DNA of 64,000 nt from Clostridia bacterium. Lineage in GTDB: Bacteria; Bacillota; Clostridia; Lachnospirales; Lachnospiraceae. Shown piece after piece: positions 35,656-45,188 of this stretch (position 1 is its first letter; each line of letters starts with the position of its first letter). A model generated the notes under the pieces. The model saw nothing but the letters and a program-made list of their open reading frames with translations. It ran no database searches and was not told where the DNA came from. The stretch spans positions 124,001 through 188,000 of the forward strand of contig QKJQ01000027.1 in assembly GCA_003249225.1 (NCBI GenBank), in the 5' to 3' direction. The position numbers and the translations under genes are program-made.

Positions 35656-35789
35656 ACGTACTGCCTTTCACATTTTGGAATATTTTAATCCCGATTCTTT
35701 CTATGTTCAGTATAATAATACAATGTAAAATTCAACATCATCCTAATGTAAAATGTAGCAACATAACCCATCTTTTTCATTGAAAAATA

Positions 35790-35818
35790 TTGCCTTTGAC
35801 TTACATTTATACTATAAT
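35790..35818 (+). promoter_or_regulatory. Promoter of the second Crp/Fnr gene
   Basis: The -35 TTGCCT (35790-35795) and -10 TATAAT (35813-35818) are 17 bp apart, about 95 bp upstream of the Crp/Fnr start. The leader contains an inverted repeat GTTAA-N7-TTAAC (near 35856-35872). Confidence 0.65.
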
Positions 35819-35913
35819 TATTTTGTAAAATGTCATATATATTCCATTTCATTATGTTAACAAGTATTTAACGATATTCATTTCATTAACGCGAATATTT
35901 TACAGGAGGATTC

Positions 35914-36606
35914 ATGAACGAGCATTTATCCGTTCTACGCACCTGCCCTCTCTTTCAGAAAATAAAAGATGAGGAGATCCGTCACTTACTCAGCTGTCTT
36001 CCCGCTGCCACTAAAAAATACCGGGAGAATGAATATGTCATTCTTGCCGGTGATCTGGTCAATGATATCGGAATCATTCTGTCCGGTTCCGTCGAGATCA
36101 GAAAAGATTCTCTCACCGGTGCAAGTCATTTGCTTTCCATACTACACAAAGGAGAGCTTTTCGGGGAAGGAATTGTCAGTACTGCGGACCGGATATCAAA
36201 AGTAAGCGTGGCTGTTCGCGAACCAAGTGTCATACTTTTTCTTCCTTATGAGACCACCATTCAGACCTGCAGTAAAGTCTGCAGCTTTCATCTGCAGCTG
36301 ATTCAGAACCTAATGATGATTTTGAGCGAAAAGAATGCATCCCTGACACAGAAAATCGAATTGCTTTTTCGAAAAGGAATGCGTGAAAAGCTTGCAGCCT
36401 ACCTTCTGATGGAGCAGGAGCATAACAACAAAAGTACAACATTCCAGATACCGCTGAACAGAAATGAACTGGCAGACTATCTGAATGTATCCCGAACCTC
36501 GATGTGCCGGGAACTCTCAAGAATGAAAGACGAATCAATAATTGACTATTACAAGAATACATTCCGTATTCTTTCTCCCGACAAAATGCTTGAAGCAATA
36601 CAGTGA
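35914..36606 (+). CDS. Crp/Fnr-family regulator next to hydrogenase genes
   Basis: A 230-residue Crp/Fnr regulator with an N-terminal beta roll (VILAGDLVNDIGIILSGSVEIR, GELFGEG) and a C-terminal winged helix (NRNELADYLNVSRTSMCRELSRMK). Its recognition helix SRTSMCREL differs from the GTGA-reading type of the regulator at 26314, so it should bind another site. AGGAGG precedes ATG 35914. The ferredoxin and hydrogenase-like genes follow on the same strand after 143 bp and are the natural targets. Confidence 0.9.
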   Translation: MNEHLSVLRTCPLFQKIKDEEIRHLLSCLPAATKKYRENEYVILAGDLVNDIGIILSGSVEIRKDSLTGASHLLSILHKGELFGEGIVSTADRISKVSVAVREPSVILFLPYETTIQTCSKVCSFHLQLIQNLMMILSEKNASLTQKIELLFRKGMREKLAAYLLMEQEHNNKSTTFQIPLNRNELADYLNVSRTSMCRELSRMKDESIIDYYKNTFRILSPDKMLEAIQ

Positions 36607-36749
36607 GTGCAGACTCAGCAGCAAATTCATACAAGTATTAATAGGATGATTAAGCAAGCAATTTGCTCCAACGTCCAATTTTTTTAACGACATCCATGTA
36701 CCATTCCACCAGTTCCGTTGTATAGGGAACACCACAGAAAGGAGCTACT

Positions 36750-36941
36750 ATGAAAGCATTTATTGACAGAGAAGATTGTATTGCATGCGGATTATGTGAG
36801 CAGACCTGCCCTGAAGTTTTTCAGATGGCAGAGGATGGACTTGCTAAAGTGATTGTAGACAAGATACCGGCATCCGTAATCGATATGGCTGAAGCCGCAG
36901 CAGAAAGCTGCCCTACTTCCATTATCCATCTAGAAAAATAA
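36750..36941 (+). CDS. Single-cluster [4Fe-4S] ferredoxin
   Basis: A 63-residue ferredoxin of the one-cluster type. CIACGLCEQTCPEVF supplies three cluster Cys and SCPTSIIH the fourth; the middle is acidic. AAAGGAG precedes ATG 36750. It lies 75 bp before a hydrogenase-like gene and may be its electron partner. Confidence 0.95.
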   Translation: MKAFIDREDCIACGLCEQTCPEVFQMAEDGLAKVIVDKIPASVIDMAEAAAESCPTSIIHLEK

Positions 36942-37016
36942 AATATAAAAGGGTAAGGTCTGTACAGCTCTAGCTCGTACAAAAGACATTGCCCATGATT
37001 GCAACAGGAGGCAGAC

Positions 37017-38270
37017 ATGGCAACATTTTTAGAATTATATCAGACCCTGGTCAGAAAAACTTTGGATAATCCGGAGGAAGATTTTACTGATCTTTATGCG
37101 GATAAACAATACGATGGTACACAGCTCGATTGTCTGCTTCATCCGGACAAACACCCAGTCATCTGGCGTCTTTCCGAATGTGAATGTTCAAAGGAGCTTC
37201 AGGAAGACTGTGCTGCTGTCTGTCCGTTTCTGGCTATCACACCCAATCAGGAGGGCGGAATTTCGATCGATTCTGATAAATGTATCGGTTGTTCAGCCTG
37301 TATAGATCATTGCAAAGGGAAAAAATTGGTAGCAAGCAAAGATATCATACCTGCCCTGCAGGCTGTCAGAGGTGCAAAAGGTCCTTCCTACGCACTGGTT
37401 GCTCCCGCATTTTTAGGTCAGTTCAGCGAAGAGGTAACCCCTGGAAAGCTTCGTAATGCTTTAAAGAAAATAGGATTTGACGGTATGGTCGAAGTGTCTC
37501 TTTTTGCTGACATACTTACGCTAAAGGAAGCACTTGAATTCAATCATAACATAACATCCGAAAATGATTATCAGCTTACCAGCTGCTGCTGTCCTATGTG
37601 GATTGCCATGATCAGAAAGATCTACACACAATTGCTCCCTCACGTTCCGCCATCGGTATCTCCCATGGTAGCAAGCGGACGAACCATAAAATATCTGCAT
37701 CCGGACGCAGTAACTGTTTTTATCGGCCCCTGTATGGCAAAAAAAGCAGAGGCCCGCGAAGCAGACCTTGCAGGTGCCGTTGATTATGTTCTGACCTTTC
37801 AGGAAATGAGTGATATCTTTGAGGCACTCGAAATCAATCCTGCACAAATGCCGGAAAGCGATAAAGATCATTCATCGCGCGCTGGCCGAATCTATGCGCG
37901 TTCCGGTGGTGTCAGTGAAGCGGTTGCTTCCACGGTCAGACGTCTGAATCCAGACAATACGATGAACATCAAAATCAAACACGCCGATGGTGTTCCAGGC
38001 TGCCGTGCGATGATCAGTGAACTCGCAGAAGGCAACATTACAGCGAATTTTTATGAAGGAATGGGGTGTGTCGGCGGATGTGTCGGTGGTCCAAAAGCAA
38101 TAATCGATAAGGACATTGCCAAAGACAACGTAGACCGATACGGTGAAAATGCGACCTACGAAACTCCCATCGACAATCCTTATGTTATCGAACTTCTTCA
38201 CCGACTTCAGTTCAATACGGTCGAGAGTTTGCTGGAAGACAGTGATATATTCACGAGAAAATTCACCTAA
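37017..38270 (+). CDS. [FeFe]-hydrogenase-like protein with TSCCCP motif
   Basis: A 417-residue iron hydrogenase catalytic-domain protein with two N-terminal ferredoxin-type clusters, of which CIGCSACIDHC is the clearer. All three H-cluster motifs are present: TSCCCPMW near residue 188, GPCMAKKAE near 236, and EGMGCVGGC near 347, so the four cluster Cys are kept. The extra Cys in TSCCCP is, as I recall, typical of the group B enzymes rather than group A. I chose ATG 37017 with AGGAGG upstream; the frame begins earlier at a TTG. No HydE/F/G maturases are in the window. Confidence 0.9.
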   Translation: MATFLELYQTLVRKTLDNPEEDFTDLYADKQYDGTQLDCLLHPDKHPVIWRLSECECSKELQEDCAAVCPFLAITPNQEGGISIDSDKCIGCSACIDHCKGKKLVASKDIIPALQAVRGAKGPSYALVAPAFLGQFSEEVTPGKLRNALKKIGFDGMVEVSLFADILTLKEALEFNHNITSENDYQLTSCCCPMWIAMIRKIYTQLLPHVPPSVSPMVASGRTIKYLHPDAVTVFIGPCMAKKAEAREADLAGAVDYVLTFQEMSDIFEALEINPAQMPESDKDHSSRAGRIYARSGGVSEAVASTVRRLNPDNTMNIKIKHADGVPGCRAMISELAEGNITANFYEGMGCVGGCVGGPKAIIDKDIAKDNVDRYGENATYETPIDNPYVIELLHRLQFNTVESLLEDSDIFTRKFT

Positions 38271-38307
38271 GGTCGGTCGAGCCATGGATTGAAATTTTTA
38301 ACAAAAG

Positions 38308-38343
38308 AAAAACGCATTGGACAAAAGTCCTCTGCGTTTTTTT
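38308..38343 (+). terminator. Terminator of the ferredoxin-hydrogenase genes
   Basis: An imperfect stem, AAACGCATTGGAC / GTCCTCTGCGTTT, is followed by seven T residues, directly after the hydrogenase-like gene. Confidence 0.8.
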
Positions 38344-38372
38344 ACGTTACTGTTAACCATGATTTTCATAAA

Positions 38373-40172
38373 TCAGTCAAAGTCATAGAACCACATACCG
38401 CTAAAATTCATATATTCTGTGTCATCATATGTATTAACTGACAAATTGGTAAATAAAAATCTCATTCCCGTATCGTTAACAAAGGTCATCTGCTCCGGTT
38501 CCGGGTTCTCTGTGGTAATCTCATTGCTCATCAGTCTTTGTTTTATCTCTGATAAATCAAATGTTGAAACAACAAAGCCGGTTTCATCAAGAAGATTGAC
38601 AGCACTCTTCGTTTCATCTGCCAAAAGCTCTACGGAGTAATTCTTCCCCTGATATAAGAACGTCGCTAATGTCTCCTTACTTCCTTCGGGGAGTGAGTAG
38701 GATATATAAATACTTGCAAATACATCATATCCAGTGATCGAAGTATCAACTGCGGGATCAAGAAAAGCCGAATAATAATCGTTGCTGAACTTATCAGAAT
38801 AGTAATCATATTGAGCAAATCCAAAGACATCCTCAAAACTTTTTGTATCTCCTATATCTTTTAACCAAACAATTCGGTCTGTATATTCCATGCTTTGAAG
38901 ATATTCAAAGGATGTTACAATTTTGTCTTTATCTTCGTCAGAAATTGAAGCCTTCGGCGTCACTGCATCATTTTCCAGCATCTGATTTTTACTAAGTGTA
39001 TTCTTAAGCACTGCTGTCTGACTGACTCTTGCAACCGTGAATGCATCAATCGGTGGTATTACAGAAAGACAGGATAAAACAATAAGCACAGCAGCGATAG
39101 AACCATGTTTCTTTTCATTGAAAAACGAAAATATCACGCCGGTAAGTATGGCAAAAAGTCCATATATAAGAACATAGTATCTACCATGTGATATTCCCGT
39201 ATCCTGTATCTTCATAATAGAAGCCGTCATCTGAAGGGCTACCAGCAAGATCAAAACCTTTGGGAATATCTTGCGAAAAATCAAAACGAATTTATTATGA
39301 AGCGTTCCCGTCAATACACAAACAACAATAACAGTAATGGAATAAGCAACGAGCATTGGCTCTAAAAGATCATCCTTCCAGAAACCGTTCTTTATGTTCA
39401 GTATAATATACAACAGTAAAATCACTGTAAACACCGCAGTCAGAGGTACAATAATGTAAGAAATCAAGCGCTCTAAAAATTTCGGACAGGTTATCGAGCG
39501 TTTTACGTACTCTGCTTCTTCCAGCTTATCAGAAGACCGCACACGCCTATAGGTCATTGTTTCTTCGACGCTTTGGAAATCAGGAACCATAGACAGGAAC
39601 AAGGTTATTCCAAACACAATATAAGCAATGTTTGCCGTATGTATAAAAGCAGTCTCGCGAATTGAAACAAGCAGTGCATCAATCGCTGCCAAAATCAGAG
39701 AAACACCGCCAAATAATACAGATGCAAACAATGCGGTCAGAAAGAACGCTTTAAATGCAGACAAAAAACTTTCATAAAAAGATACGGTTCTGCGAATTGA
39801 AGGTACCCAGATTGCCGTAATAAAAAGTGCAAAACTAATAACACAGGTACGCAGAATCATAACCATATCCGAATCCTTTGAAAACTCCAGCAAAAGATAA
39901 TAAAGAAAGGTTACAAGAAAAGCTCCGGCCATATACAGATATCTTCCAGCTTTTGCTTTTACGAACCGCTCCTGCAGCATTTCTGCAACATAAGCAGTCA
40001 AAATTCCGATAATACATGCCATCCGCAATGAAAATGCTTCCATTGAAGAGTCTTCTATTGCCAAGGCATTGGTTACAGCAAAAATCAACAAAAAAGCCAT
40101 TGAAAGCGGGAAGCGGAAAATTCCATATCCTATGCCCCTAAGGCTTCCTTTTATTCGCTCAAAACGCTCCAT
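38373..40172 (-). CDS. Multi-spanning membrane protein, DUF4153-like
   Basis: About 599 residues. The first two thirds contain about 11-12 membrane segments in the pattern of the DUF4153 family. The C-terminal third (from about residue 400) is a soluble, acidic domain likely outside the membrane. I chose ATG 40172, with GGGAGGT upstream. An ATG at 40247 in the same frame would add 25 protein-like residues but has no ribosome site. Function is unknown. It converges with the hydrogenase gene and has no co-directional neighbour closer than 118 bp. Confidence 0.72.
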   Translation of the reverse strand: MERFERIKGSLRGIGYGIFRFPLSMAFLLIFAVTNALAIEDSSMEAFSLRMACIIGILTAYVAEMLQERFVKAKAGRYLYMAGAFLVTFLYYLLLEFSKDSDMVMILRTCVISFALFITAIWVPSIRRTVSFYESFLSAFKAFFLTALFASVLFGGVSLILAAIDALLVSIRETAFIHTANIAYIVFGITLFLSMVPDFQSVEETMTYRRVRSSDKLEEAEYVKRSITCPKFLERLISYIIVPLTAVFTVILLLYIILNIKNGFWKDDLLEPMLVAYSITVIVVCVLTGTLHNKFVLIFRKIFPKVLILLVALQMTASIMKIQDTGISHGRYYVLIYGLFAILTGVIFSFFNEKKHGSIAAVLIVLSCLSVIPPIDAFTVARVSQTAVLKNTLSKNQMLENDAVTPKASISDEDKDKIVTSFEYLQSMEYTDRIVWLKDIGDTKSFEDVFGFAQYDYYSDKFSNDYYSAFLDPAVDTSITGYDVFASIYISYSLPEGSKETLATFLYQGKNYSVELLADETKSAVNLLDETGFVVSTFDLSEIKQRLMSNEITTENPEPEQMTFVNDTGMRFLFTNLSVNTYDDTEYMNFSGMWFYDFD

Positions 40173-40290
40173 CGTCACACCTCCCAAACTAGTCAAAATC
40201 ATTTCCAATTCATCGTAAAACAGATTGGTAAAATCTCTCTTTCTCATACTGCAAAAAACGCATAGCCCTGATTACATTTTATACCTTTGC

Positions 40291-42261
40291 TTATTTTGCC
40301 CGGTGATTCAGGTAAGGAAAATACTTCATGTCCTCTTCTATAGTATGCAATAAAATCATATTATGTGCAATAAAGGGAAGAAGTTTAAATATTTTTATTT
40401 CGTTATTCGAAAATTGTTCAAGCATGCGTTCTGCTTTGGTCATCATTTCTTCATGCTGGACTTTATGCTCATATAGCATTGGATAACCGGCTTTTTGTAA
40501 TATATTTTCTTCGTATGTTGAATGATCTTTCAGATGTGCAAGCAGATCCTTGATCTGAGTAATCAGTTTTTCACGGCTTGTGTTCTCCAGTGCCATATTA
40601 AATAGACGATTTGAAATGACAGAAAGTTCATAATGCTGTGCATCGATTATTGTATTTCCGCTGTTCCAGGCATCGTTCCATTCTATTTTCAAGACTGGTT
40701 TTGGTATGTATTCTCTTTCATCGTAGCGGACTACACGGTTTCTTCCGCTTTCTTTTGCAAGATACAGTGCCTCATCAACACGTCGGTAAACACATTCAAA
40801 CGATTCATCAACGTTTCGTTCTGCAACACCAAAACTAGCCGTACAACGTCCTGCGACTGGATGAATTCGTTCATCCAATGCTTTTCTGACCTTTTCTGCC
40901 GTATCGTAAGCACCGGAAATATTTGTTTTGGGAAGCAGTATTAAAAATTCTTCTCCGCCTAACCGAATCAACAGATCAGCTTTTCTTACTAAACCGCCGG
41001 CCAGTTCAGCGGTCTGTTTTAAAACACTGTCACCAATTGGATGACCATAGGTATCGTTTACCCGTTTGAACCGGTCAAGGTCAAATATGACCAGTGATAA
41101 TGGTTCCCTGTATCGGTCAGCTCTTTCAAGTTCAATTTCAATGACAGAATCAAGGAAATACCGATTATGTAAGCCGGTTAACTCATCCATTATAACAACT
41201 CTTTTTAGTTTTTCTTCCGTCATCTTCCTGTTCTCGACTTCGCGGTAAGATAAGAATAAAAGGACGCTAATAGAGACTGCCGGCAGTGTCATAAGCGCTG
41301 CTATTCCATAGATTCGGAAAATGGACACAAGAATGACGACTGCCCATGGCGTTCCCGGCACTGAACTGCGAAATACATAATTCAAGCCGAAAGATCTTAC
41401 TTCACCGTCTTCCAGACCATTAATCTTCTCTTGTTCAGCTTCTGAAACAGCGGTCAGCTCCGACAGCATGGTTCCATCCACGCCAATACTTTTGCTCAGA
41501 TTTGAGGAAATGATTACGTTGTTCTCATCGACCAGCATACAGTTATACTTGCTTTCCATCATTCGATCAAGAACTTCAAGCGTAATATCAGCACATACGG
41601 CTCCCATAAATTCATCGTTGTTATAGATTGGACCCGTTAATGTAACCATATACCCCTGCCCGGCTGTATCTTCATAGACAGAGGTCCACTGCATGGAGTG
41701 GTCAGGATTATTCTCCGGTAAGACCCGTGTATAAAATTCCATCGTATGAAGTGCTTCGGAATAATGGTAGTTCTCTGATTCTGTAAAAGGATACAGCAAA
41801 ATGAAATTACTTTTACTAACATAGTATATCCATGTTATCTCTGTGTACCGTTCATAGTATATCGAAAAAAAATGATTCAAATCCAGTGCCATCAGCATTT
41901 CTTTGTGAGAAAGACCATCTTGAGGAATGTTACCTGAGCCGGTGAGATTACCATATCCGTTCTTTTTCGCAATCGCTGCCAGATTGTCCATTGAAAAGGT
42001 ATTCGACGGTTCGTCGTATGTTATATTTTTGTAAAGTAAATTATCTAATTCATCAAACTCCTGTAAAAAGTAATAATCTCCGTATAAAACAAGTCCATCT
42101 ACAGTACTGCGCATCTGGTCTACTTCGTTCTTTATAACTTCAATACGTTCCACTCCCACGCTTTCAATGCCTTTGACCAAATAAATACATGCACCAACGA
42201 AAACAATTACATTGGCTATAAAAGATACTACTATAAATATGACTCTTCGTGTGTTCTTCAT
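40291..42261 (-). CDS. Cache-GGDEF-hemerythrin diguanylate cyclase
   Basis: 656 residues. One membrane segment is followed by a large extracytoplasmic Cache-like sensor and a second segment (about residues 310-335). A GGDEF domain with RLGGEEF and an intact RxxD inhibitory site (RKAD, five residues upstream) follows. At the C-terminus is a hemerythrin domain with the iron-binding His/Glu pattern (WNDAWNSGNTIIDAQHYEL, HLKDHSTYEENI, YEHKVQHEEM). GGAGGA precedes ATG 42261. It should make cyclic di-GMP in response to an outside ligand and to oxygen or redox state through the di-iron site. Confidence 0.93.
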   Translation of the reverse strand: MKNTRRVIFIVVSFIANVIVFVGACIYLVKGIESVGVERIEVIKNEVDQMRSTVDGLVLYGDYYFLQEFDELDNLLYKNITYDEPSNTFSMDNLAAIAKKNGYGNLTGSGNIPQDGLSHKEMLMALDLNHFFSIYYERYTEITWIYYVSKSNFILLYPFTESENYHYSEALHTMEFYTRVLPENNPDHSMQWTSVYEDTAGQGYMVTLTGPIYNNDEFMGAVCADITLEVLDRMMESKYNCMLVDENNVIISSNLSKSIGVDGTMLSELTAVSEAEQEKINGLEDGEVRSFGLNYVFRSSVPGTPWAVVILVSIFRIYGIAALMTLPAVSISVLLFLSYREVENRKMTEEKLKRVVIMDELTGLHNRYFLDSVIEIELERADRYREPLSLVIFDLDRFKRVNDTYGHPIGDSVLKQTAELAGGLVRKADLLIRLGGEEFLILLPKTNISGAYDTAEKVRKALDERIHPVAGRCTASFGVAERNVDESFECVYRRVDEALYLAKESGRNRVVRYDEREYIPKPVLKIEWNDAWNSGNTIIDAQHYELSVISNRLFNMALENTSREKLITQIKDLLAHLKDHSTYEENILQKAGYPMLYEHKVQHEEMMTKAERMLEQFSNNEIKIFKLLPFIAHNMILLHTIEEDMKYFPYLNHRAK

Positions 42262-42473
42262 GTATTCCTCCACAGTATCTATGAAAAGCAATCCGTATTA
42301 ATTATCACATATAACAATATTAAAATATATAATACACTTTTACAAATATATTCTATCACATATATAAATATAATACTATATTAATTATTATTTGTGTATA
42401 TCCCAAGGAGCACTTCCTATACAAAACAAATATATCCCTTCCATTCCTCAGATCACAAAATTTCTTCTTTCAT

Positions 42474-42522
42474 CAAAAAAAGCTGTCGCTCTACGACCTT
42501 TCAATCGTATGAGCAACAGCTC
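42474..42522 (-). terminator. Terminator of the reductase-rhodanese-TusA-DsrE gene
   Basis: A long stem (AGCTGTCGCTC at 42481-42491 with GAGCAACAGCT at 42511-42521, plus inner TACGA/TCGTA) ends in seven T residues on the minus strand. The remaining 42262-42473 spacer is AT-rich with no gene seen. Confidence 0.88.
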
Positions 42523-42549
42523 CTTTTATGCAGCTATAGTAAAACAAAC

Positions 42550-45096
42550 TTATACAAAAAGATTTACATTCGACTGTTCTGCATCTCCAAGATAGGTAGC
42601 AACACCTGCATAATCAATGCCATCGATCAGTTCTTCCTGCTTGATTCCCATAACATCCATGGACATGGTACAGGCAATCAGCTTGACACCATTTGCCATC
42701 GCCTGTTTCATAAGATCTTCCAGCGATGTTACATTCTTGTCTTTCATAACCATCTTCATCATCTTGGTTCCCATGCCACTCATGTTCATCTTAGACAATT
42801 TCAGCTTGTTTACACCTCTTGGCATCATCCATCCAAACATTTTTTCAATAAATGACTTCTTCACAGAGACTTTCTCGGATTTACGAAGAACATTAAGTCC
42901 CCAGAAAGTAAAGAACATTGTTACTGGTCTTCCCATGGCTGCCGCACCGTTTGCAATAATAAATGCCGCAAGTGCCTTATCCATATCGCCGCTGAATACA
43001 ACCAGTGTCTTGCCCTGGGGTAATTCTGCAAGTACACTTTTCCCAGGTCCGGCAACATCGCAGGCATCCGTGCCTTTCTTAATATAAACGATATTTTCTC
43101 TGTTCTCTCTTTCGGTCTTCAGTAAGGTGTTTCCGGTTCTCTGGCACCACGCATCGATATCTCTTGCAAACCCCATATCAGTAGCAGAAACTTTCAATAC
43201 TTCGTTCTGTTTCATGTCACTGATCTGTTCGTTTACCTTCATGATCGGACCCGGACACTGTAAACCACAGCAGTCAAGAACACGCAGTTCCTGATTACTA
43301 ATGATCTGCTCAAGTGATTCAGCCGTAACCGGCTGTACAGGCTGTGCTGCCGGATTTATCGTTTTTACTGCGTCGCTGACTGTTACATTTCCACTTTCAT
43401 AACTGATCCGCTTATCATCATTATGATGCATTGATTTATAGAACGTCGTACCGCCTGCAAGAACTTTTACCTTCGTAAATCCGTTCTGCTGCAGGATTCT
43501 TGCCGCATTATAGGAACGTACTCCAATGGAACAATATGGAATGATTACCTGATCCTTCTTTAACTCTGAAAATCGTTTGTGGAGCTGTCCAAGCGGTATA
43601 TGATAGGAACCTGGTATACTGAATACCATTCTTTCCATTTCTTCTGTTACATCAAGAACCGTATAGTTTGATGCCTCCGGGTCTTCTTTCAGCATTCTAT
43701 CAAGCTCATCCCACTGTATGAACTGCACCAGACCATTAATAACATTTTCTGCTACAAATCCAAGCATATTCACCGGATCTTTTGCCGATGAAAAAGGTGG
43801 TGCATAGGCAAGTTCAAGTTCCATCAGATCATAAATGGATCCCTTCAGACGCATTGTTGTTGCAATCGTATCTATACGTTTGTCAACACCATCCTGCCCC
43901 ACGATCTGTGCTCCTAATATCTCACCTTTTTTTGTGAACAGCATCTTTAATGAAACCGGCGTTGCTCCCGGATAGTACCCTGCATGGGATTTCTGATTTA
44001 TCAGGATGGTTTCATAATCTTCACCCTTTTTCTTGCCGCCGGCAATCAGTACTTTTTCATTTACACCAACGGAAGCTGCGTTCATGTCAAATACTTTGGC
44101 AACGGCTGTACCCATGGAGCCGTCGTACTTTTTGTGGTCTCCCGCAATGTTATCTGCCACAATACGTCCCTGCTTGTTCGCAGGTCCTGCAAGAGGAATC
44201 ATGGTACGTTCTTTTTGAACGAAATGCTCCACTTCTATAACATCACCAACCGCATAAATACCGTCTGCTGATGTTTCAAGGTATTCATTTACAACAATAC
44301 CACCACGTTTATTAAGTGTAATTCCGGCATCTTTTGCAAGTAAGCTGTTTGGCTTTACACCAATGGATAAAAGAACCATATCTGCCTGAACAGCATTGCC
44401 GCTCTTTAAGTGTATGGTCACGCCTTTCTCAGTTTTCTCGAAAGAATCTACCCCATCTTCAAGAATCAGATTAACACGGTTCATACGCATATTCTCATGC
44501 AAAAGATTAGCCATCTCAAAATCAAGAGGTGCCATGACCTGATTCTGCATTTCAATCAATGTAATGGATAAGCCTGCTTCATGAAGATTCTCTGCCATCT
44601 CAATACCGATAAATCCACCACCGATTACAGCCGCATGTTTTGGTTTCTTTGCTTCCATGAAAGCTTTAATCTGATCCATATCCGGAATCGACCACAAGGT
44701 AAACACTGCATCGCTGTCTATACCCGGAATCGGTGGCTTTAACGGAGTGGAACCAGTTGCTATAACGAGATTGTCATAGCTTTCTTCATAAGACTCACCG
44801 GTAGCATGATTCTTAACTTCAACTGTCTTTTTTTCCGGATGAATCGCCGTAACTTCATTCTGTGTTCTTACATCAATATTGAACTTATTTCTCATGGCTG
44901 CCGGTGTCTGCAGCAAAAGTGCATCTCTGCTCTTAATAACATCCCCCACATAGTATGGCAGACCACAGTTCGCGTAGGAAATGTATTCCCCTTTTTCGAA
45001 AAGAATGATTTCCATATCCTCTCTTCTTCTCCGAAGTCTCGCTGCTGTCGTTGCGCCACCTGCAACACCACCAATAATCAACGTTTTTTCGCTCAT
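42550..45096 (-). CDS. CoA-disulfide reductase / rhodanese / TusA / DsrE-like fusion
   Basis: An 848-residue four-part sulfur-handling flavoprotein. The reductase part (1-450) has GGVAGGATTAARLRR and the redox Cys44 in YANCGLPYY. The rhodanese (460-560) has PYCSIGVRSYN with Cys near 521. The TusA/SirA part has CCGLQCPGPIMKV (Cys near 614). The DsrE/F-like part (690-848) has a candidate Cys in IACTMSMDVMG. The layout suggests sulfur is passed within one chain, from NAD(P)H-reduced disulfide or persulfide to TusA and DsrE Cys. AAAGGAG precedes ATG 45096. It is about 40% longer than the reductase at 27565. Confidence 0.93.
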   Translation of the reverse strand: MSEKTLIIGGVAGGATTAARLRRRREDMEIILFEKGEYISYANCGLPYYVGDVIKSRDALLLQTPAAMRNKFNIDVRTQNEVTAIHPEKKTVEVKNHATGESYEESYDNLVIATGSTPLKPPIPGIDSDAVFTLWSIPDMDQIKAFMEAKKPKHAAVIGGGFIGIEMAENLHEAGLSITLIEMQNQVMAPLDFEMANLLHENMRMNRVNLILEDGVDSFEKTEKGVTIHLKSGNAVQADMVLLSIGVKPNSLLAKDAGITLNKRGGIVVNEYLETSADGIYAVGDVIEVEHFVQKERTMIPLAGPANKQGRIVADNIAGDHKKYDGSMGTAVAKVFDMNAASVGVNEKVLIAGGKKKGEDYETILINQKSHAGYYPGATPVSLKMLFTKKGEILGAQIVGQDGVDKRIDTIATTMRLKGSIYDLMELELAYAPPFSSAKDPVNMLGFVAENVINGLVQFIQWDELDRMLKEDPEASNYTVLDVTEEMERMVFSIPGSYHIPLGQLHKRFSELKKDQVIIPYCSIGVRSYNAARILQQNGFTKVKVLAGGTTFYKSMHHNDDKRISYESGNVTVSDAVKTINPAAQPVQPVTAESLEQIISNQELRVLDCCGLQCPGPIMKVNEQISDMKQNEVLKVSATDMGFARDIDAWCQRTGNTLLKTERENRENIVYIKKGTDACDVAGPGKSVLAELPQGKTLVVFSGDMDKALAAFIIANGAAAMGRPVTMFFTFWGLNVLRKSEKVSVKKSFIEKMFGWMMPRGVNKLKLSKMNMSGMGTKMMKMVMKDKNVTSLEDLMKQAMANGVKLIACTMSMDVMGIKQEELIDGIDYAGVATYLGDAEQSNVNLFV

Positions 45097-45188
45097 ATGT
45101 CCTTCTCCTTTGCTAAATGTATTTTATCCTCGTTCATTTTCAGTTGTTAAGTTTTTAACTATTCTGAATAATCGAAATCTTTGGTTCC

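Noticed and set aside
36640..36680. AGCAA-T-TTGCT palindrome upstream of ferredoxin as a Crp/Fnr site
   Set aside because: Does not match the 15-bp GTGA-type site and has no suitably placed -10; may be chance.
37521..38285. Minus-strand open frames opposite the hydrogenase-like gene
   Set aside because: Shadows of a gene with all cluster motifs intact.
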